A stretch of 38,729 bases of DNA from Eubacterium minutum ATCC 700079. Lineage in GTDB: Bacteria; Bacillota; Clostridia; Peptostreptococcales; Anaerovoracaceae. Location of the stretch: NCBI GenBank assembly GCA_003433295.1, contig CP016202.1, forward strand, positions 1,414,344 through 1,453,072, in the 5' to 3' direction. Below are positions 7,771 through 15,520 of this stretch, in pieces (within the stretch, counting starts at the first letter, position 1; the number at the start of each line of letters is the position of its first letter). The notes beneath the pieces are model-generated. The model saw nothing but the letters and a program-made list of their open reading frames with translations, was not told the origin of the DNA and made no database searches. The position numbers and the translations under genes are program-made.

Positions 7771-9360
7771 TCAATCCCGAAGCATGTGTTCGCCTGCCCT
7801 GATTCCGGTTTCCCACGCGTGTTGCAGATTGTAGCCGCCGCACGGACCGTCGTAATCCAGAACCTCACCGGCAAAGAAAAGCCCCTTTATTTTTCTTGAC
7901 TCCATGGTCAGTTCATCTATTTCCTCGTACAGGACCCCTCCGGCAGTGACCTGTGCAAAGTCCCAGCCACGCAAGCCGCTCGGGTGCAGGCTGAATTTCT
8001 TCAGCATCGAAAAAACTTTCTCCGCATCGCCACGTGAGCGCAGGTTGATATAATCCGCCAGCGGTTTTTTTAGCAGGGAAGTCAGCGGAACCGGTCTGTT
8101 TGATACGTATTCTCCCGCCGGAAGTCGCAAAGCCGGTCTGTTTGATACGGATTTCCCCACCGGAGTCTGCAAAGCCGGTCTGTTTGATATGGATTTCTCC
8201 GCCGGAGTCTGCAAAGCCGGTCTGTTTGATACGGATTTCCCCGCCGGAGTCTGCAAAGCCGGTCTGTTTGATATGGATTTCTCCGCCGGAGTCTGCAAAG
8301 TCGATTCTTTTGTCGCCCGGCAATGTGAAATATGTGAAGCTGTTTCAGACGGCAAAAGGTCGAGTTTCGGATTACGCGCACTTGAATCGATCGGATTCAA
8401 CTCCGCGATAAGCCTTCTAACATCATCTATCTCCGGCAGGAAATCGATCTGCAGTTCGTAATCGTCGAAGCCGTTTTTGAGGGTTTTTCCGTTGGGTATG
8501 CGCATATATTTCGATAGGTTGAAGACACATATGCCGGAGATACCGTATGGTGTGAACTGAATTTCTCCCGTTTCTTTCCTGACGAGTTCGAGAGGCGCCG
8601 GCGGAGCAGGTATCTCCGCATTCCCGGCAGAACCGCGCCTTTTGACCGATGCCGTGAGCGAACTCTTGAGAGCGCTGACGCCGTCCTGAGGCGAACGCTT
8701 GAGAGAGTCGATACCGTCTTGAAGCGAACTCTTGAGAGAATCATTGCAGTACTGAATCGAACGGTAAAGTGAGATGCTGCACTTGGCTCTGACACCCGCG
8801 AGGGCTTTCAAATCTTCTCTTGTTTCAATGGCGGTAAGCGACGGAGCAAGGCGTGAAACGGTGTGTCCCATTGACCTTGCTAACTTCGCGCCGTCTCCTG
8901 TGGTGCCGAATTGCGCCCCGGCTTTTCCTCCGGCGGCAATCAGTACGTTTCTTGCCGAAAGTGAAGTTTCATTTTTACGGAGCCGCACGTTGAAGGTATC
9001 GCCCGACTTTGAAATCCCTGTCACGGGGGTATCGTACATGACGGTTATTTTTCTCTTTTTCATCGCGGAAACCATGATGCGCACAACGTCCGCGGCGTCC
9101 TCCGAGTATGGGTATATACGTCCTGAGCCGTCGGTTCTTGTGAAAAGTCCGAGCTTCTGAAAACGCTCCAAAACAAAGAGATGGTGCGGACATGAACTGT
9201 TTGAAAGATTACACCTGCCGTTACCGGTTGCGCTTAACTTTTTCCCGGGTACGGAGTTTTTTTCCACTATTACGATATCGGCGTCCGGGTTATTGTCCGC
9301 GGCGGATATGGCCGCCATCATGCCCGAAGCTCCTGCTCCTATTATACAAATATCAAACAA
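7771..9360 (-). CDS. BaiN/HI0933-type NAD(P)/FAD-dependent oxidoreductase with repeat insertions
   Basis: A flavoprotein of the HI0933/BaiN/YhiN family (often annotated aminoacetone oxidase family). The N-terminus has the Rossmann FAD motif CIIGAGASGMMAAISA, then PGKKLSATGNGRCNLSN, the family hallmark. GGKAGAQFGTTGDGAKLARS lies in the middle and the C-terminal FAD motif GLFFAGEVLDYDGPCGGYNL closes the fold. Start 9360 follows AAGGTGAGGA. Length is 529 aa against ~400-420 for the family: about 110 extra residues come from two tandem-repeat insertions at about residues 202-234 and 354-424, described separately. All conserved motifs remain in frame, so the enzyme may still fold with these as surface loops. 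The physiological substrate of the family is poorly known; bile-acid (BaiN) reduction is documented for some members but should not be assumed here. It starts 10 bases after the phosphohexomutase stop. Confidence 0.88.
   Translation of the reverse strand: MFDICIIGAGASGMMAAISAADNNPDADIVIVEKNSVPGKKLSATGNGRCNLSNSSCPHHLFVLERFQKLGLFTRTDGSGRIYPYSEDAADVVRIMVSAMKKRKITVMYDTPVTGISKSGDTFNVRLRKNETSLSARNVLIAAGGKAGAQFGTTGDGAKLARSMGHTVSRLAPSLTAIETREDLKALAGVRAKCSISLYRSIQYCNDSLKSSLQDGIDSLKRSPQDGVSALKSSLTASVKRRGSAGNAEIPAPPAPLELVRKETGEIQFTPYGISGICVFNLSKYMRIPNGKTLKNGFDDYELQIDFLPEIDDVRRLIAELNPIDSSARNPKLDLLPSETASHISHCRATKESTLQTPAEKSISNRPALQTPAGKSVSNRPALQTPAEKSISNRPALQTPVGKSVSNRPALRLPAGEYVSNRPVPLTSLLKKPLADYINLRSRGDAEKVFSMLKKFSLHPSGLRGWDFAQVTAGGVLYEEIDELTMESRKIKGLFFAGEVLDYDGPCGGYNLQHAWETGIRAGEHMLRD
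8090..8299 (-). repeat. Five 42-bp tandem repeats inside the BaiN-like gene
   Basis: Units at 8090-8131, 8132-8173, 8174-8215, 8216-8257 and 8258-8299, each encoding 14 residues of the type SNRPALQTPAEKSI. Units 3 and 5 are identical and units 2 and 4 differ by one base, so the 84-bp pair 8132-8215 was duplicated as 8216-8299 recently. There are no spacers, so it is not a CRISPR array. Confidence 0.95.
8658..8756 (-). repeat. Three 33-bp tandem repeats inside the BaiN-like gene
   Basis: Units at 8658-8690, 8691-8723 and 8724-8756, each starting gcgaac(t/g)cttgag and encoding 11 residues of the type SLKSSLQDGID. They are more diverged than the 42-bp array in the same gene and unrelated to it. 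Confidence 0.85.
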
Positions 9361-9369
9361 ATTGTTTCC

Positions 9370-10959
9370 TCACCTTTCAAACAGAGAAGTATCGACGCCG
9401 GAAACACGGCTTAATGTTTCTTTGAGCAGTTTCTTTATCGCCTCAACGCCGCCCGGGGTATCAGAGTCTATGTTCACCGGAAGTATCGGATCGTGCAGAG
9501 AACGCCTTATCAGAAACCAGCCGGAGAAGTTTCCGCAGAAACTGATTCTGACGCCCTCGTAGTTCGGGCGGACGACAGAACACTTTATGCCGAACGGGGA
9601 GTATGAAATGCCGTCGAGAGAAAGAACGGCATCGATAGCTTCCTGCGCGCATGCCGCAAAATCCGAAGCATTTATCGGAAGGCGGATTTCCACGGATTCG
9701 GCAGGTTCGGACAATTTGTCGAGAACCGAGGAGATCCCCTTTCCCTGTTTGAACAGAAGCGCCGCGCGAATGACTATGCGCGTTGCTAAAAATGCGCCGT
9801 CGTCCAGGAAAAAATTATCTTTATATGCGGCATGACCGCTGGTTTCGATTGCCAGATAGCTCGGTATCCCCTTGTTGTTCAGTTCGATGGACTTGTTGAT
9901 TACGTTCCGGTAGCCCCGCTTGTAACGCAGGTGCCTCAGGTTGAGAACCTCTTCAAGGTAGTCGTGGAGCTGATCGCTTGTGATACTGTCGGTAACCACG
10001 GTGGAGCCGGGGTACTTGTCCGCAATCAGTGCGGCCGCCATGGCGACGATCGCATTTCTGGAGATCTCTTTGCCGTTTTCATCTACGGCGGAAGAGCGAT
10101 CCACGTCGGTATCGAAAATAAGACCCAAATCACATTTTCCCGACAAAACGGCTCCGCATACGGATTGCATGGCTTCGCTGTTTTCGGGGTTTGGCGGGTG
10201 ATTGGGGAAACGACCGTCCGGATCCAGATATCGGCTCGTCGAGATGTCTGCGCCCAACGGTTTCAACACTTCGTTCGCATAGAAGCCTCCCGCGCCGTTT
10301 CCGGCATCGACGCAGATCTTCATACCGCTTAGGGGTTTTGACTCGGTTTTATGATTGCCTTTGCGGGGTGAGGCTTCACATGCGGAGCTCATTTCATCGA
10401 TGATTATTTTGCGGAGATTTGCGGAATATGTTCGCATCAACGGAGCGGCAATCCGCTTTCCCTCGTTTCCCGGGGTCGATGCGGCGGATAATCTTGAAAT
10501 GATTTGAGTACTTTCCGCAAAATTGAGAATATCGGTGATGTCGCCCTTGTCGAAACCGCCGTTTTTAGTAAAGAATTTAAACCCGTTTCTGTTCCATGGA
10601 AGATGGCTTGCGGTAATCATTACCGCACCGTCCGCCAGGTAATCGGGGAAAACGGTACTCATGAACATCGCGGGGGTCGAGGCAAGACCGCAGTCGAGTA
10701 TACAGACCCCGTAAAGAAGGAGGGCTTCGCAGAAATTGTTTAGAATTTCAGAACCCGAAAGTCTGGAATCACGACCGAGGGCAATCCGTATATCCGCGGG
10801 TGATTTGCCCGTGCTGAGCGTGAGGCTGTACAGAAATCCTTTTGCTATGCGCGAAGTGACCTCCGGAGTAATGTTCACATCTTCTCCACGGACGCCGGGA
10901 AGAGCCACTCCCCTTATGTCGCTGCCGTTTTGGAGCATGCCGTAATCGTAATTTGCCAT
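9370..10959 (-). CDS. Phosphomannomutase/phosphoglucomutase
   Basis: An alpha-D-phosphohexomutase that interconverts hexose 1- and 6-phosphates, feeding glycogen, cell-wall or capsule sugars. Domain 1 holds the phosphoserine loop TASHLPWNRNG with the active Ser at residue 118; the TASHLP form (rather than TASHNP) is typical of one PMM/PGM subgroup. The Mg-binding loop is DTDVDRS (283-289), the sugar-binding loop lies around AIETSGHAAYKDNFFLDDGA, and the C-terminal phosphate-binding domain is around EGVRISFCGNFSGWFLIRRS. The DNA-proximal start MANYDYGMLQNGSDIRG, with an AAGGGGG ribosome site, fits the family. At 529 aa it is a little longer than usual; residues 160-210 contain a variable insert. 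Which sugar it prefers cannot be told from sequence. It is the first gene of the minus operon that continues to the BaiN-like gene and dinB. Confidence 0.9.
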   Translation of the reverse strand: MANYDYGMLQNGSDIRGVALPGVRGEDVNITPEVTSRIAKGFLYSLTLSTGKSPADIRIALGRDSRLSGSEILNNFCEALLLYGVCILDCGLASTPAMFMSTVFPDYLADGAVMITASHLPWNRNGFKFFTKNGGFDKGDITDILNFAESTQIISRLSAASTPGNEGKRIAAPLMRTYSANLRKIIIDEMSSACEASPRKGNHKTESKPLSGMKICVDAGNGAGGFYANEVLKPLGADISTSRYLDPDGRFPNHPPNPENSEAMQSVCGAVLSGKCDLGLIFDTDVDRSSAVDENGKEISRNAIVAMAAALIADKYPGSTVVTDSITSDQLHDYLEEVLNLRHLRYKRGYRNVINKSIELNNKGIPSYLAIETSGHAAYKDNFFLDDGAFLATRIVIRAALLFKQGKGISSVLDKLSEPAESVEIRLPINASDFAACAQEAIDAVLSLDGISYSPFGIKCSVVRPNYEGVRISFCGNFSGWFLIRRSLHDPILPVNIDSDTPGGVEAIKKLLKETLSRVSGVDTSLFER

Positions 10960-11026
10960 ATGCGGTCCCCCTTATTGTATATCGAAGCATCAAAACAGTA
11001 CCCGGTTTTCAGCCCCTTATATGCCA

Positions 11027-11055
11027 ATTATATTGAATGAGTGAAGAGAATTCAA
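11027..11055 (-). promoter_or_regulatory. Sigma-A-type promoter for the phosphohexomutase operon
   Basis: On the minus strand TTGAAT (11055-11050) and TATAAT (11032-11027) are separated by exactly 17 bases. The expected start near 11020 leaves a ~60-base leader before the ATG at 10959. It is divergent from the sortase promoter. Confidence 0.6.
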
Positions 11056-11143
11056 GGCAACTTTATACGAAGACAACCGCACTCTTCCCGATGAGTATAT
11101 TTTTGGCATTAAGTGAAAAGTGGCTGGTAACGAAAGGTTTATG

Positions 11144-11152
11144 TGATATAAT
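11144..11152 (+). promoter_or_regulatory. Extended -10 promoter for the sortase gene
   Basis: TGATATAAT (11144-11152) is a perfect extended -10 (TG-N-TATAAT). No good -35 lies at the right distance, as is common for extended -10 promoters. Transcription would start near 11159, 32 bases before the sortase ATG, which has AAAGGTAG as ribosome site. Confidence 0.6.
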
Positions 11153-11190
11153 GTGTTTAATAACAGAAAATATGTATAAAAGGTAGAAAA

Positions 11191-11928
11191 ATGAAGAAAA
11201 AAAGGTCAAAAGGTTGCCTTTACCGTATAGCCATACTGCTGTTGCTCGGAATTATGGTTTTCTGCGGATACAAGATTGCGAAAATCCTGTACGAATACCA
11301 TGAGGGAAGCAAGGTTTACAGTGATGTGGCAAGAGATGCCAAAGTTAAGGTCGGCAAGAAACAGGTGAGCGTTGACTGGGAGAAACTCAGAAAGAAAAAC
11401 GACGATGTTGTTGCGTGGCTCTATTCCGCGGGCAGTGTGATAAATTATCCGGTGGTTCAGGGGCAGGACAACAAGTATTATCTGCACAGGCTGATTAACG
11501 GTGAATACAACTTCAAAGGGACCCTGTTTGTCGATTACCGGGTGGAAAAACCTTTCAAAGGATTCAACACGATAATATACGGGCACAGAATGAAGGACGG
11601 ATCCATGTTCAAGCCTCTTGTCCGGTATGATGATATGGACTATTACAAAAAACACAAGGTCATGCGGCTGGCAACGCCGGAGAAAAACTATGATCTGCTG
11701 ATCTTTGCGATGTCGCGGATTTCGGTAAAGAGCAAGCTGTATAAAATCTTTTTCAACGGCGATGCGGAGAAACGGGAATTTATAGACGAAATTCGCAGAG
11801 TGTCCGCAATAAATCCGAAAGTGCGGGTCACTAAAAAAGATAAAATCGTGATGATGAGTACCTGTACGGCTGAACTTGACGACAAGCGGATTGTGGTATT
11901 CGGAAAACTGAAGGCGAGGAAACCGTGA
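11191..11928 (+). CDS. srtB: Class B sortase
   Basis: A 245-aa membrane transpeptidase that cuts a sorting signal in an exported protein and joins it to the cell wall or another subunit. Residues 10-35 are the N-terminal signal anchor (YRIAILLLLGIMVFCGYKIA) after a Lys/Arg-rich start. The catalytic domain has WLYSAGSVINYPVVQGQDNK, typical of class B, then catalytic His132 in IIYGHRM, Cys225 in MMSTC and Arg233 in DDKRIVVFGKL. All three active-site residues are present. Class B sortases act on NPQTN-like signals in haem uptake or on pilins in some clostridia. The genes downstream encode exported proteins, but no LPXTG or NPQTN-like motif followed by a membrane segment is visible in them, so its substrate is either non-canonical or encoded elsewhere. 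Confidence 0.93.
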   Translation: MKKKRSKGCLYRIAILLLLGIMVFCGYKIAKILYEYHEGSKVYSDVARDAKVKVGKKQVSVDWEKLRKKNDDVVAWLYSAGSVINYPVVQGQDNKYYLHRLINGEYNFKGTLFVDYRVEKPFKGFNTIIYGHRMKDGSMFKPLVRYDDMDYYKKHKVMRLATPEKNYDLLIFAMSRISVKSKLYKIFFNGDAEKREFIDEIRRVSAINPKVRVTKKDKIVMMSTCTAELDDKRIVVFGKLKARKP

Positions 11929-12034
11929 CAGGACATTTTATACGGAAAGAAAAACAGCGGTCACGAAGTAAAGAAATTCATGTTGGAAAGACAAATTGAA
12001 AAAATGAGAATGACGTGAGGGAAAGAGGGGACTT

Positions 12035-12745
12035 ATGCATATTGTGTTTTGTGATGATCATGCGGATGTAATTGCAAAATATCAAAGGATAGTGGAAGAT
12101 ATATGCGTGAGGCATAAGATAGATGCCACGTTTGACAGTTACAAAAGCGGAGAAAGCTTACTTTTTTCCATGGAGGAAATAATCCTCGGGGCAGATATAA
12201 TTTTTCTGGATGTCAGAATGCCGGGTCGCAACGGGATAGAGGTGGCGAGCGTGCTGAGAGAAAACGGATACGGTGGTGAGATTATTTTCCTGACCCTGTT
12301 TAAAGACGCCGTCTACTACGCATTTGACGTAAGAGCCAACAATTACCTGCTGAAAGAAACCGCAACGCTAAAGAGAATCGAAAAGGTTTTTTTGGATGCG
12401 GTCGAGATAGTGAGGGAGAAGAACGACGAATTCATACTCCTTACGGGAATCGGCGAATACAGGAACGTTCCGATAAAAGAAATAAGATATTTTGAGGTGA
12501 ATCAGAAGATCGTAACCGTGTATTACGGGCATAGAAATTTTGAGTTCGTGTCGACGATAGGCAAATTGGAGAATATACTGTTCAACAAAGGATTCATTAG
12601 GATTTCAAGGTCGTATCTCGTTGCAAAAAAGTATATAAGGTCGTTTGTTTACGGGAAAGTGTTTATGATGGACGGAGAAGAACTTCCTGTAGGCAGAAAA
12701 TATTATAAAGAACTTAAAAATATGATGAAAAATGGTGTAGAATAG
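12035..12745 (+). CDS. LytTR-family response regulator (AgrA-like)
   Basis: A 236-aa two-component regulator. The receiver domain (1-120) has the acidic pair Asp7-Asp8 in FCDDH, phospho-acceptor Asp59 in IIFLDVRMPG, the Thr in IIFLTLF (87) and Lys107 in YLLKE. The C-terminal LytTR DNA-binding domain (about 133-235) has VPIKEIRYFEVNQKIVTVYY, RISRSYLVAKKYIRSF and a final ELPVGRKYYKEL. This arrangement is that of AgrA, VirR and LytR, which control surface, toxin or peptide-signalling genes. No histidine kinase gene lies next to it, so it depends on a distant kinase or is an orphan. The ATG follows AGAGGGGAC. It sits 106 bases after the sortase gene and 62 before the surface-protein gene, making these genes its most likely targets (inference). 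Confidence 0.92.
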   Translation: MHIVFCDDHADVIAKYQRIVEDICVRHKIDATFDSYKSGESLLFSMEEIILGADIIFLDVRMPGRNGIEVASVLRENGYGGEIIFLTLFKDAVYYAFDVRANNYLLKETATLKRIEKVFLDAVEIVREKNDEFILLTGIGEYRNVPIKEIRYFEVNQKIVTVYYGHRNFEFVSTIGKLENILFNKGFIRISRSYLVAKKYIRSFVYGKVFMMDGEELPVGRKYYKELKNMMKNGVE

Positions 12746-12752
12746 ATCGAAG

Positions 12753-12779
12753 CAGATAGATTAAACAGATAGATTGAAA
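12753..12779 (+). repeat. Tandem 13/14-bp direct repeat upstream of the surface-protein gene
   Basis: cagatagattaaa (12753-12765) is followed at once by cagatagattgaaa (12766-12779). LytTR regulators bind pairs of direct repeats, although AgrA-type sites are spaced about 21 bases apart rather than 13. Being between the regulator and the surface gene it is a candidate operator, no more. Confidence 0.5.
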
Positions 12780-12807
12780 CAGAGATGAGATGAATGAAGG
12801 TGAGGAC

Positions 12808-13653
12808 GTGAGAAAACGAAAAATAAATATGAACCTCGGGCTGTGCAGCGCGGTCGCGATACTCGCTTTCATGTGCGCGTTTGGTTGGATTTGCGGCTGC
12901 CGGGCATACGCCGATGAAAAACCTCCGGGGGACAGGAGCACATACGACGTGCGGGTCAAGCAGAGAGCCACGGAAACCAAAGACGGTATAAGGGAATACA
13001 GGGATAAGGAGAGCGGAAAAATCTATGAGGAAAAAATTCCGAAAACCGGTCACATCTGGGGAGAGTGGAAGATAGTAAAAAGACCCACCGAAGATTCCGA
13101 CGGCTATAAAGAGCGGTATTGCCTGCGATACGGTAAAGAGAAGCGCAGTGTAAGCCATTCTCAAAAGTCGGTCTTGAAGAAAACCGGCGGCGAATGGAAG
13201 CCATGGGTAGTGGATAAAAAACCCACAAATACGGAAGAGGGATTGAGGCACAGGAGCAGTTTTAATGATAAAAGACGTATCCAGTATGATGTCATTCCCG
13301 ACTCAAGGAGAGCTGCGATAATCGTTCCGGGAGAAACTATGCGTCCGATAGTACTGGAACCGGGCAATGCGGAAGTACCGAGTGAGGCGAATGGGAACGG
13401 AAGAGTGATCAGGCATGATATCCGGGAAGATAAGCGTGATGCAAATGCGCCCGGAACATCTTCCGGAGAGTCTGCCGCGAACAACGGGAAAGGGACAGGC
13501 GGAAAGCCGGTGCCGTTCAGCGCCGCGGACGCCGTTATAATAGGCGCGAACGGTACAATGGCAGGCGTTTGGATATTGATTCTGCTTCCGATGTTTCGTG
13601 TAGCTGTTTGGGTTTCCGCCAAAAAACGTGCGATAAGGAGGAACAGCGTATGA
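12808..13653 (+). CDS. Membrane-anchored surface protein with GHxWGEW-type repeats
   Basis: About 281 aa with the GTG start at 12808, which has GAAGGTGAGG just upstream; an ATG at 12790 in the same frame is less well placed. A signal peptide spans residues 1-35 (RKRKINMN, then LGLCSAVAILAFMCAFGWI) with a likely cut at AYA|DE. The exposed part holds three degenerate copies of a ~35-residue motif; the middle copy reads KTGHIWGEWKIVKRPTEDSD and resembles the GHTWGEW...PTCTEAGxxxRxC modules of clostridial surface proteins, but its Cys residues are mostly lost. A Ser/Gly/Asn-rich linker follows, then a single C-terminal membrane segment (about MAGVWILILLPMFRVAVWV) and a basic tail KKRAIRRNSV. That resembles the end of a sortase substrate, but no LPXTG-like motif precedes it. 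Function not recognised. Confidence 0.78.
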   Translation: MRKRKINMNLGLCSAVAILAFMCAFGWICGCRAYADEKPPGDRSTYDVRVKQRATETKDGIREYRDKESGKIYEEKIPKTGHIWGEWKIVKRPTEDSDGYKERYCLRYGKEKRSVSHSQKSVLKKTGGEWKPWVVDKKPTNTEEGLRHRSSFNDKRRIQYDVIPDSRRAAIIVPGETMRPIVLEPGNAEVPSEANGNGRVIRHDIREDKRDANAPGTSSGESAANNGKGTGGKPVPFSAADAVIIGANGTMAGVWILILLPMFRVAVWVSAKKRAIRRNSV

Positions 13654-13817
13654 TTCCACGTCGGGTGGCAGGATTGATAATTTTAGCTTTGATCATCGTC
13701 GGCGGCGCGATTGCATATTTTATATTGCGGCGCAAGGTAAGAGATGCGGAGTCGGATATTCAGATTGTCAAGAGGAAAGATCTGAAAGGCAAAGATTCAA
13801 AAGAGAACGGAGATTGA
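13650..13817 (+). CDS. Small single-pass membrane protein
   Basis: A 55-aa protein starting at the ATG of 13650, which overlaps the previous stop (ATGA) and has AAGGAGG nine bases upstream, so translation is very likely coupled. Residues 5-26 (RVAGLIILALIIVGGAIAYFIL) form one membrane helix; the remaining ~29 residues are highly charged (RRKVRDAESDIQIVKRKDLK...), probably cytoplasmic. No family recognised. Its position between two exported proteins in the sortase locus suggests an accessory role in assembling or holding them, but this is inference. Confidence 0.7.
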   Translation: MIPRRVAGLIILALIIVGGAIAYFILRRKVRDAESDIQIVKRKDLKGKDSKENGD

Positions 13818-13819
13818 GC

Positions 13820-14791
13820 ATGTTTAGGAGAACAAAGAAAAGAATACTTGTGATCGTGGGGATCACGTTTGCGACCGCCGCGGTATTCGGTGCCGGTCAC
13901 GGACTTTTCAGAGACGCATATGTGTCGGCTCTTACATCGGATCCTTTTGTGGAAATGGATGTAAAGGTAGCGGAAGCTCTTACTTTCGAGTGTACGGAAA
14001 ACGGTGGAGTGCCTAAGCCGGACTCCAAATACAGCTTTGAACTTCGGGACGAGAATAAGTATGATGACGGTATTCCGCCCGTCTATAAGGCGGAAAACGT
14101 GGGAGGCGGAATCTTTTTCGACTATGAAAAGATTCTTGACAGGATACATGACAAGATAAACTCTTCCCCGGATTTTGCGGGTCGCTTTGACTTGAATTTC
14201 AGTGTGAAACAGATAAAAGGAAACGATCCGAATACGGTTTACGATGAGACGGGATACACTATAAGAATCAGCGTAGTGTACAGCGAAAATGAAGACCTTT
14301 ATAAGGTTACGGATGTAAGTTTCTATAAGAACGATTTGCCGGCATGGGAGCAGGTTAAAAGCGTCAGTTTCAACAACTACGTCAAAGAGGAACACAAACC
14401 GGAACTCAAGGTCGAAGAAACGGATAGAATCAGCGGCGGCACCCTTAAAGGCGGAAAAGTCTATACATACACGATAAACGTGCGCAACGACGGGAATGCG
14501 CCTGCGGAAAATGTGTATATAAGGCGCTACATGCCCGAATACACGAATTTTGTACCGAACGGCAGGGAAGGCTCGTTCGACGATCCGTATGACTGTACGG
14601 ACGGCAGAGAGAGCGTAAGATGGGTAATCGACTCTTTAAAAGAGGGAGAATCCAGGAGTTTCAGGTTTTCGTTTTCGGTCAATGTCTGTAAACCCGGTCG
14701 TTTGAAAAAAAGTCACGAGGTGCAGTGGGAAATCGTCGGTTCTGATCACGAACCCGGGTTTCTGAAAAATGATCCTGCGAACAAGAGCTGA
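13820..14791 (+). CDS. Secreted pilin-like (FctA/Spy0128-type) plus DUF11-type protein
   Basis: A 323-aa exported protein starting at the ATG of 13820 (GGAG upstream), two bases after the small membrane protein. Residues 1-37 are a signal peptide (RRTKKR then ILVIVGITFATAAVFGAG). Residues ~44-190 match the layout of the Spy0128/FctA isopeptide pilin domain: YSFELRDEN, GGGIFFDYEKI, FDLNFSVKQIKG, YDETGYTIRISVVY and a closing VSFNNYV. The intramolecular isopeptide Lys would be Lys49 and the Asn Asn185/186; the usual catalytic Glu appears as Gln131. Residues ~195-300 are a DUF11-like adhesin module (GKVYTYTINVRNDGNAPAENV). It ends KNDPANKS without membrane helix or sorting signal, so it may be secreted, partnered with the two membrane proteins upstream, or truncated relative to relatives. 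Confidence 0.78.
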   Translation: MFRRTKKRILVIVGITFATAAVFGAGHGLFRDAYVSALTSDPFVEMDVKVAEALTFECTENGGVPKPDSKYSFELRDENKYDDGIPPVYKAENVGGGIFFDYEKILDRIHDKINSSPDFAGRFDLNFSVKQIKGNDPNTVYDETGYTIRISVVYSENEDLYKVTDVSFYKNDLPAWEQVKSVSFNNYVKEEHKPELKVEETDRISGGTLKGGKVYTYTINVRNDGNAPAENVYIRRYMPEYTNFVPNGREGSFDDPYDCTDGRESVRWVIDSLKEGESRSFRFSFSVNVCKPGRLKKSHEVQWEIVGSDHEPGFLKNDPANKS

Positions 14792-14938
14792 AAGACGGAT
14801 CGCCTTATATCGCAGGATTTATGTTCCCCTATCGCGCGGCAGGGTTTATGTCGCCGTCAAACCGGTGTATACGGGAGTTGCTTACGCTTTAAATAAGCGC
14901 GCTCCAAACAAGCACGGCGCGGGTTTGTCGGGCGGTTG

Positions 14939-15490
14939 CTATTTCACGGAACCGTCAGGGTTGAAAAGCGGAAGTTCTTCAAGGTAGATTATGTCATCCC
15001 GATTTATTGCGTCGCCCTCGGCGAGTACCGCCATTTTGCCGGCTATGCTGCAGTCAATCTGCTCAAGGAGTTTTTCTATTGATTTCAGTGACTCACCTGT
15101 ACTGATCACGTCATCGACAATAAGAACTCTGCGGTTTTCCAGTAGGGCGATGTCGGACTGCCCGAGGCAAAGCTTTTGAACGTTGTCGGTAGTTATGGAA
15201 TCGACGACTGTCTCTATAATATCCAGCATATAAAGTTTCTGCGCCTTGCGGCACACCACATAGTCTTTGTCGCCGGATTGGCGCGCCATCTCATACGCAA
15301 GCGGAATCCCCTTGGATTCCGCCGTTACTATTACATCAAATTCAGGAGCTTTCTTCAAAAGTTCGCTCGCCGCGGCGCAGGTGATTTCAACGTCGCCGAA
15401 CATGACAAAGGCTCCGATATAAAGTTCATCGTTTATAGGGCAGAGCGGCAGTTCGCGCTCAAGCCCGGCAATCTTCATTTCATAAAACAT
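14939..15490 (-). CDS. Phosphoribosyltransferase, probably purine salvage (adenine/xanthine type)
   Basis: A 183-aa type I phosphoribosyltransferase that would join a purine base to PRPP. The PRPP loop RVLIVDDVISTGESL (121-135) is clear, with the two Asp that contact ribose and the TGES phosphate loop. Upstream, VIVTAESKGIPLAYEMAR (54-70) resembles the APRT/Xpt substrate loop. Residues 1-35 form a small hood-like N-terminal part. Base specificity cannot be decided by eye; adenine or xanthine are the best guesses. It lies 30 bases downstream of the NCS2 permease on the same strand, so uptake and salvage of the same purine are probably coupled. The ribosome site before ATG 15490 is weak, and a second in-frame ATG lies four codons on. 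Confidence 0.8.
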   Translation of the reverse strand: MFYEMKIAGLERELPLCPINDELYIGAFVMFGDVEITCAAASELLKKAPEFDVIVTAESKGIPLAYEMARQSGDKDYVVCRKAQKLYMLDIIETVVDSITTDNVQKLCLGQSDIALLENRRVLIVDDVISTGESLKSIEKLLEQIDCSIAGKMAVLAEGDAINRDDIIYLEELPLFNPDGSVK

Positions 15491-15520
15491 CTTAATTCAG
15501 GTTCCTTTTCTTTCTATCCC

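Noticed and set aside
8090-8299. Regularly repeated units suggestive of a CRISPR array
   Set aside because: The 42-bp units abut without spacers, stay in frame and encode part of the BaiN-like flavoprotein; no cas genes are nearby.
8100-8411. Plus-strand frames rich in repeated Ile-Ser-Pro-Pro peptides
   Set aside because: These are antisense readings of the 42-bp array, with no start signals.
10960-11190. A small gene in the divergent gap before the sortase
   Set aside because: Only promoter elements are seen; no start codon with a ribosome site opens a frame of useful length.
12808-13653. LPXTG-type cell-wall anchor at the C-terminus
   Set aside because: Membrane segment and basic tail are present, but no LPXTG, NPQTN or close variant precedes them.
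14769-14987. A 72-codon frame after the pilin-like gene
   Set aside because: It begins inside the preceding gene and runs into the converging phosphoribosyltransferase gene, with no ribosome site and no recognisable product. Otherwise the 147-base gap shows no clear terminator.
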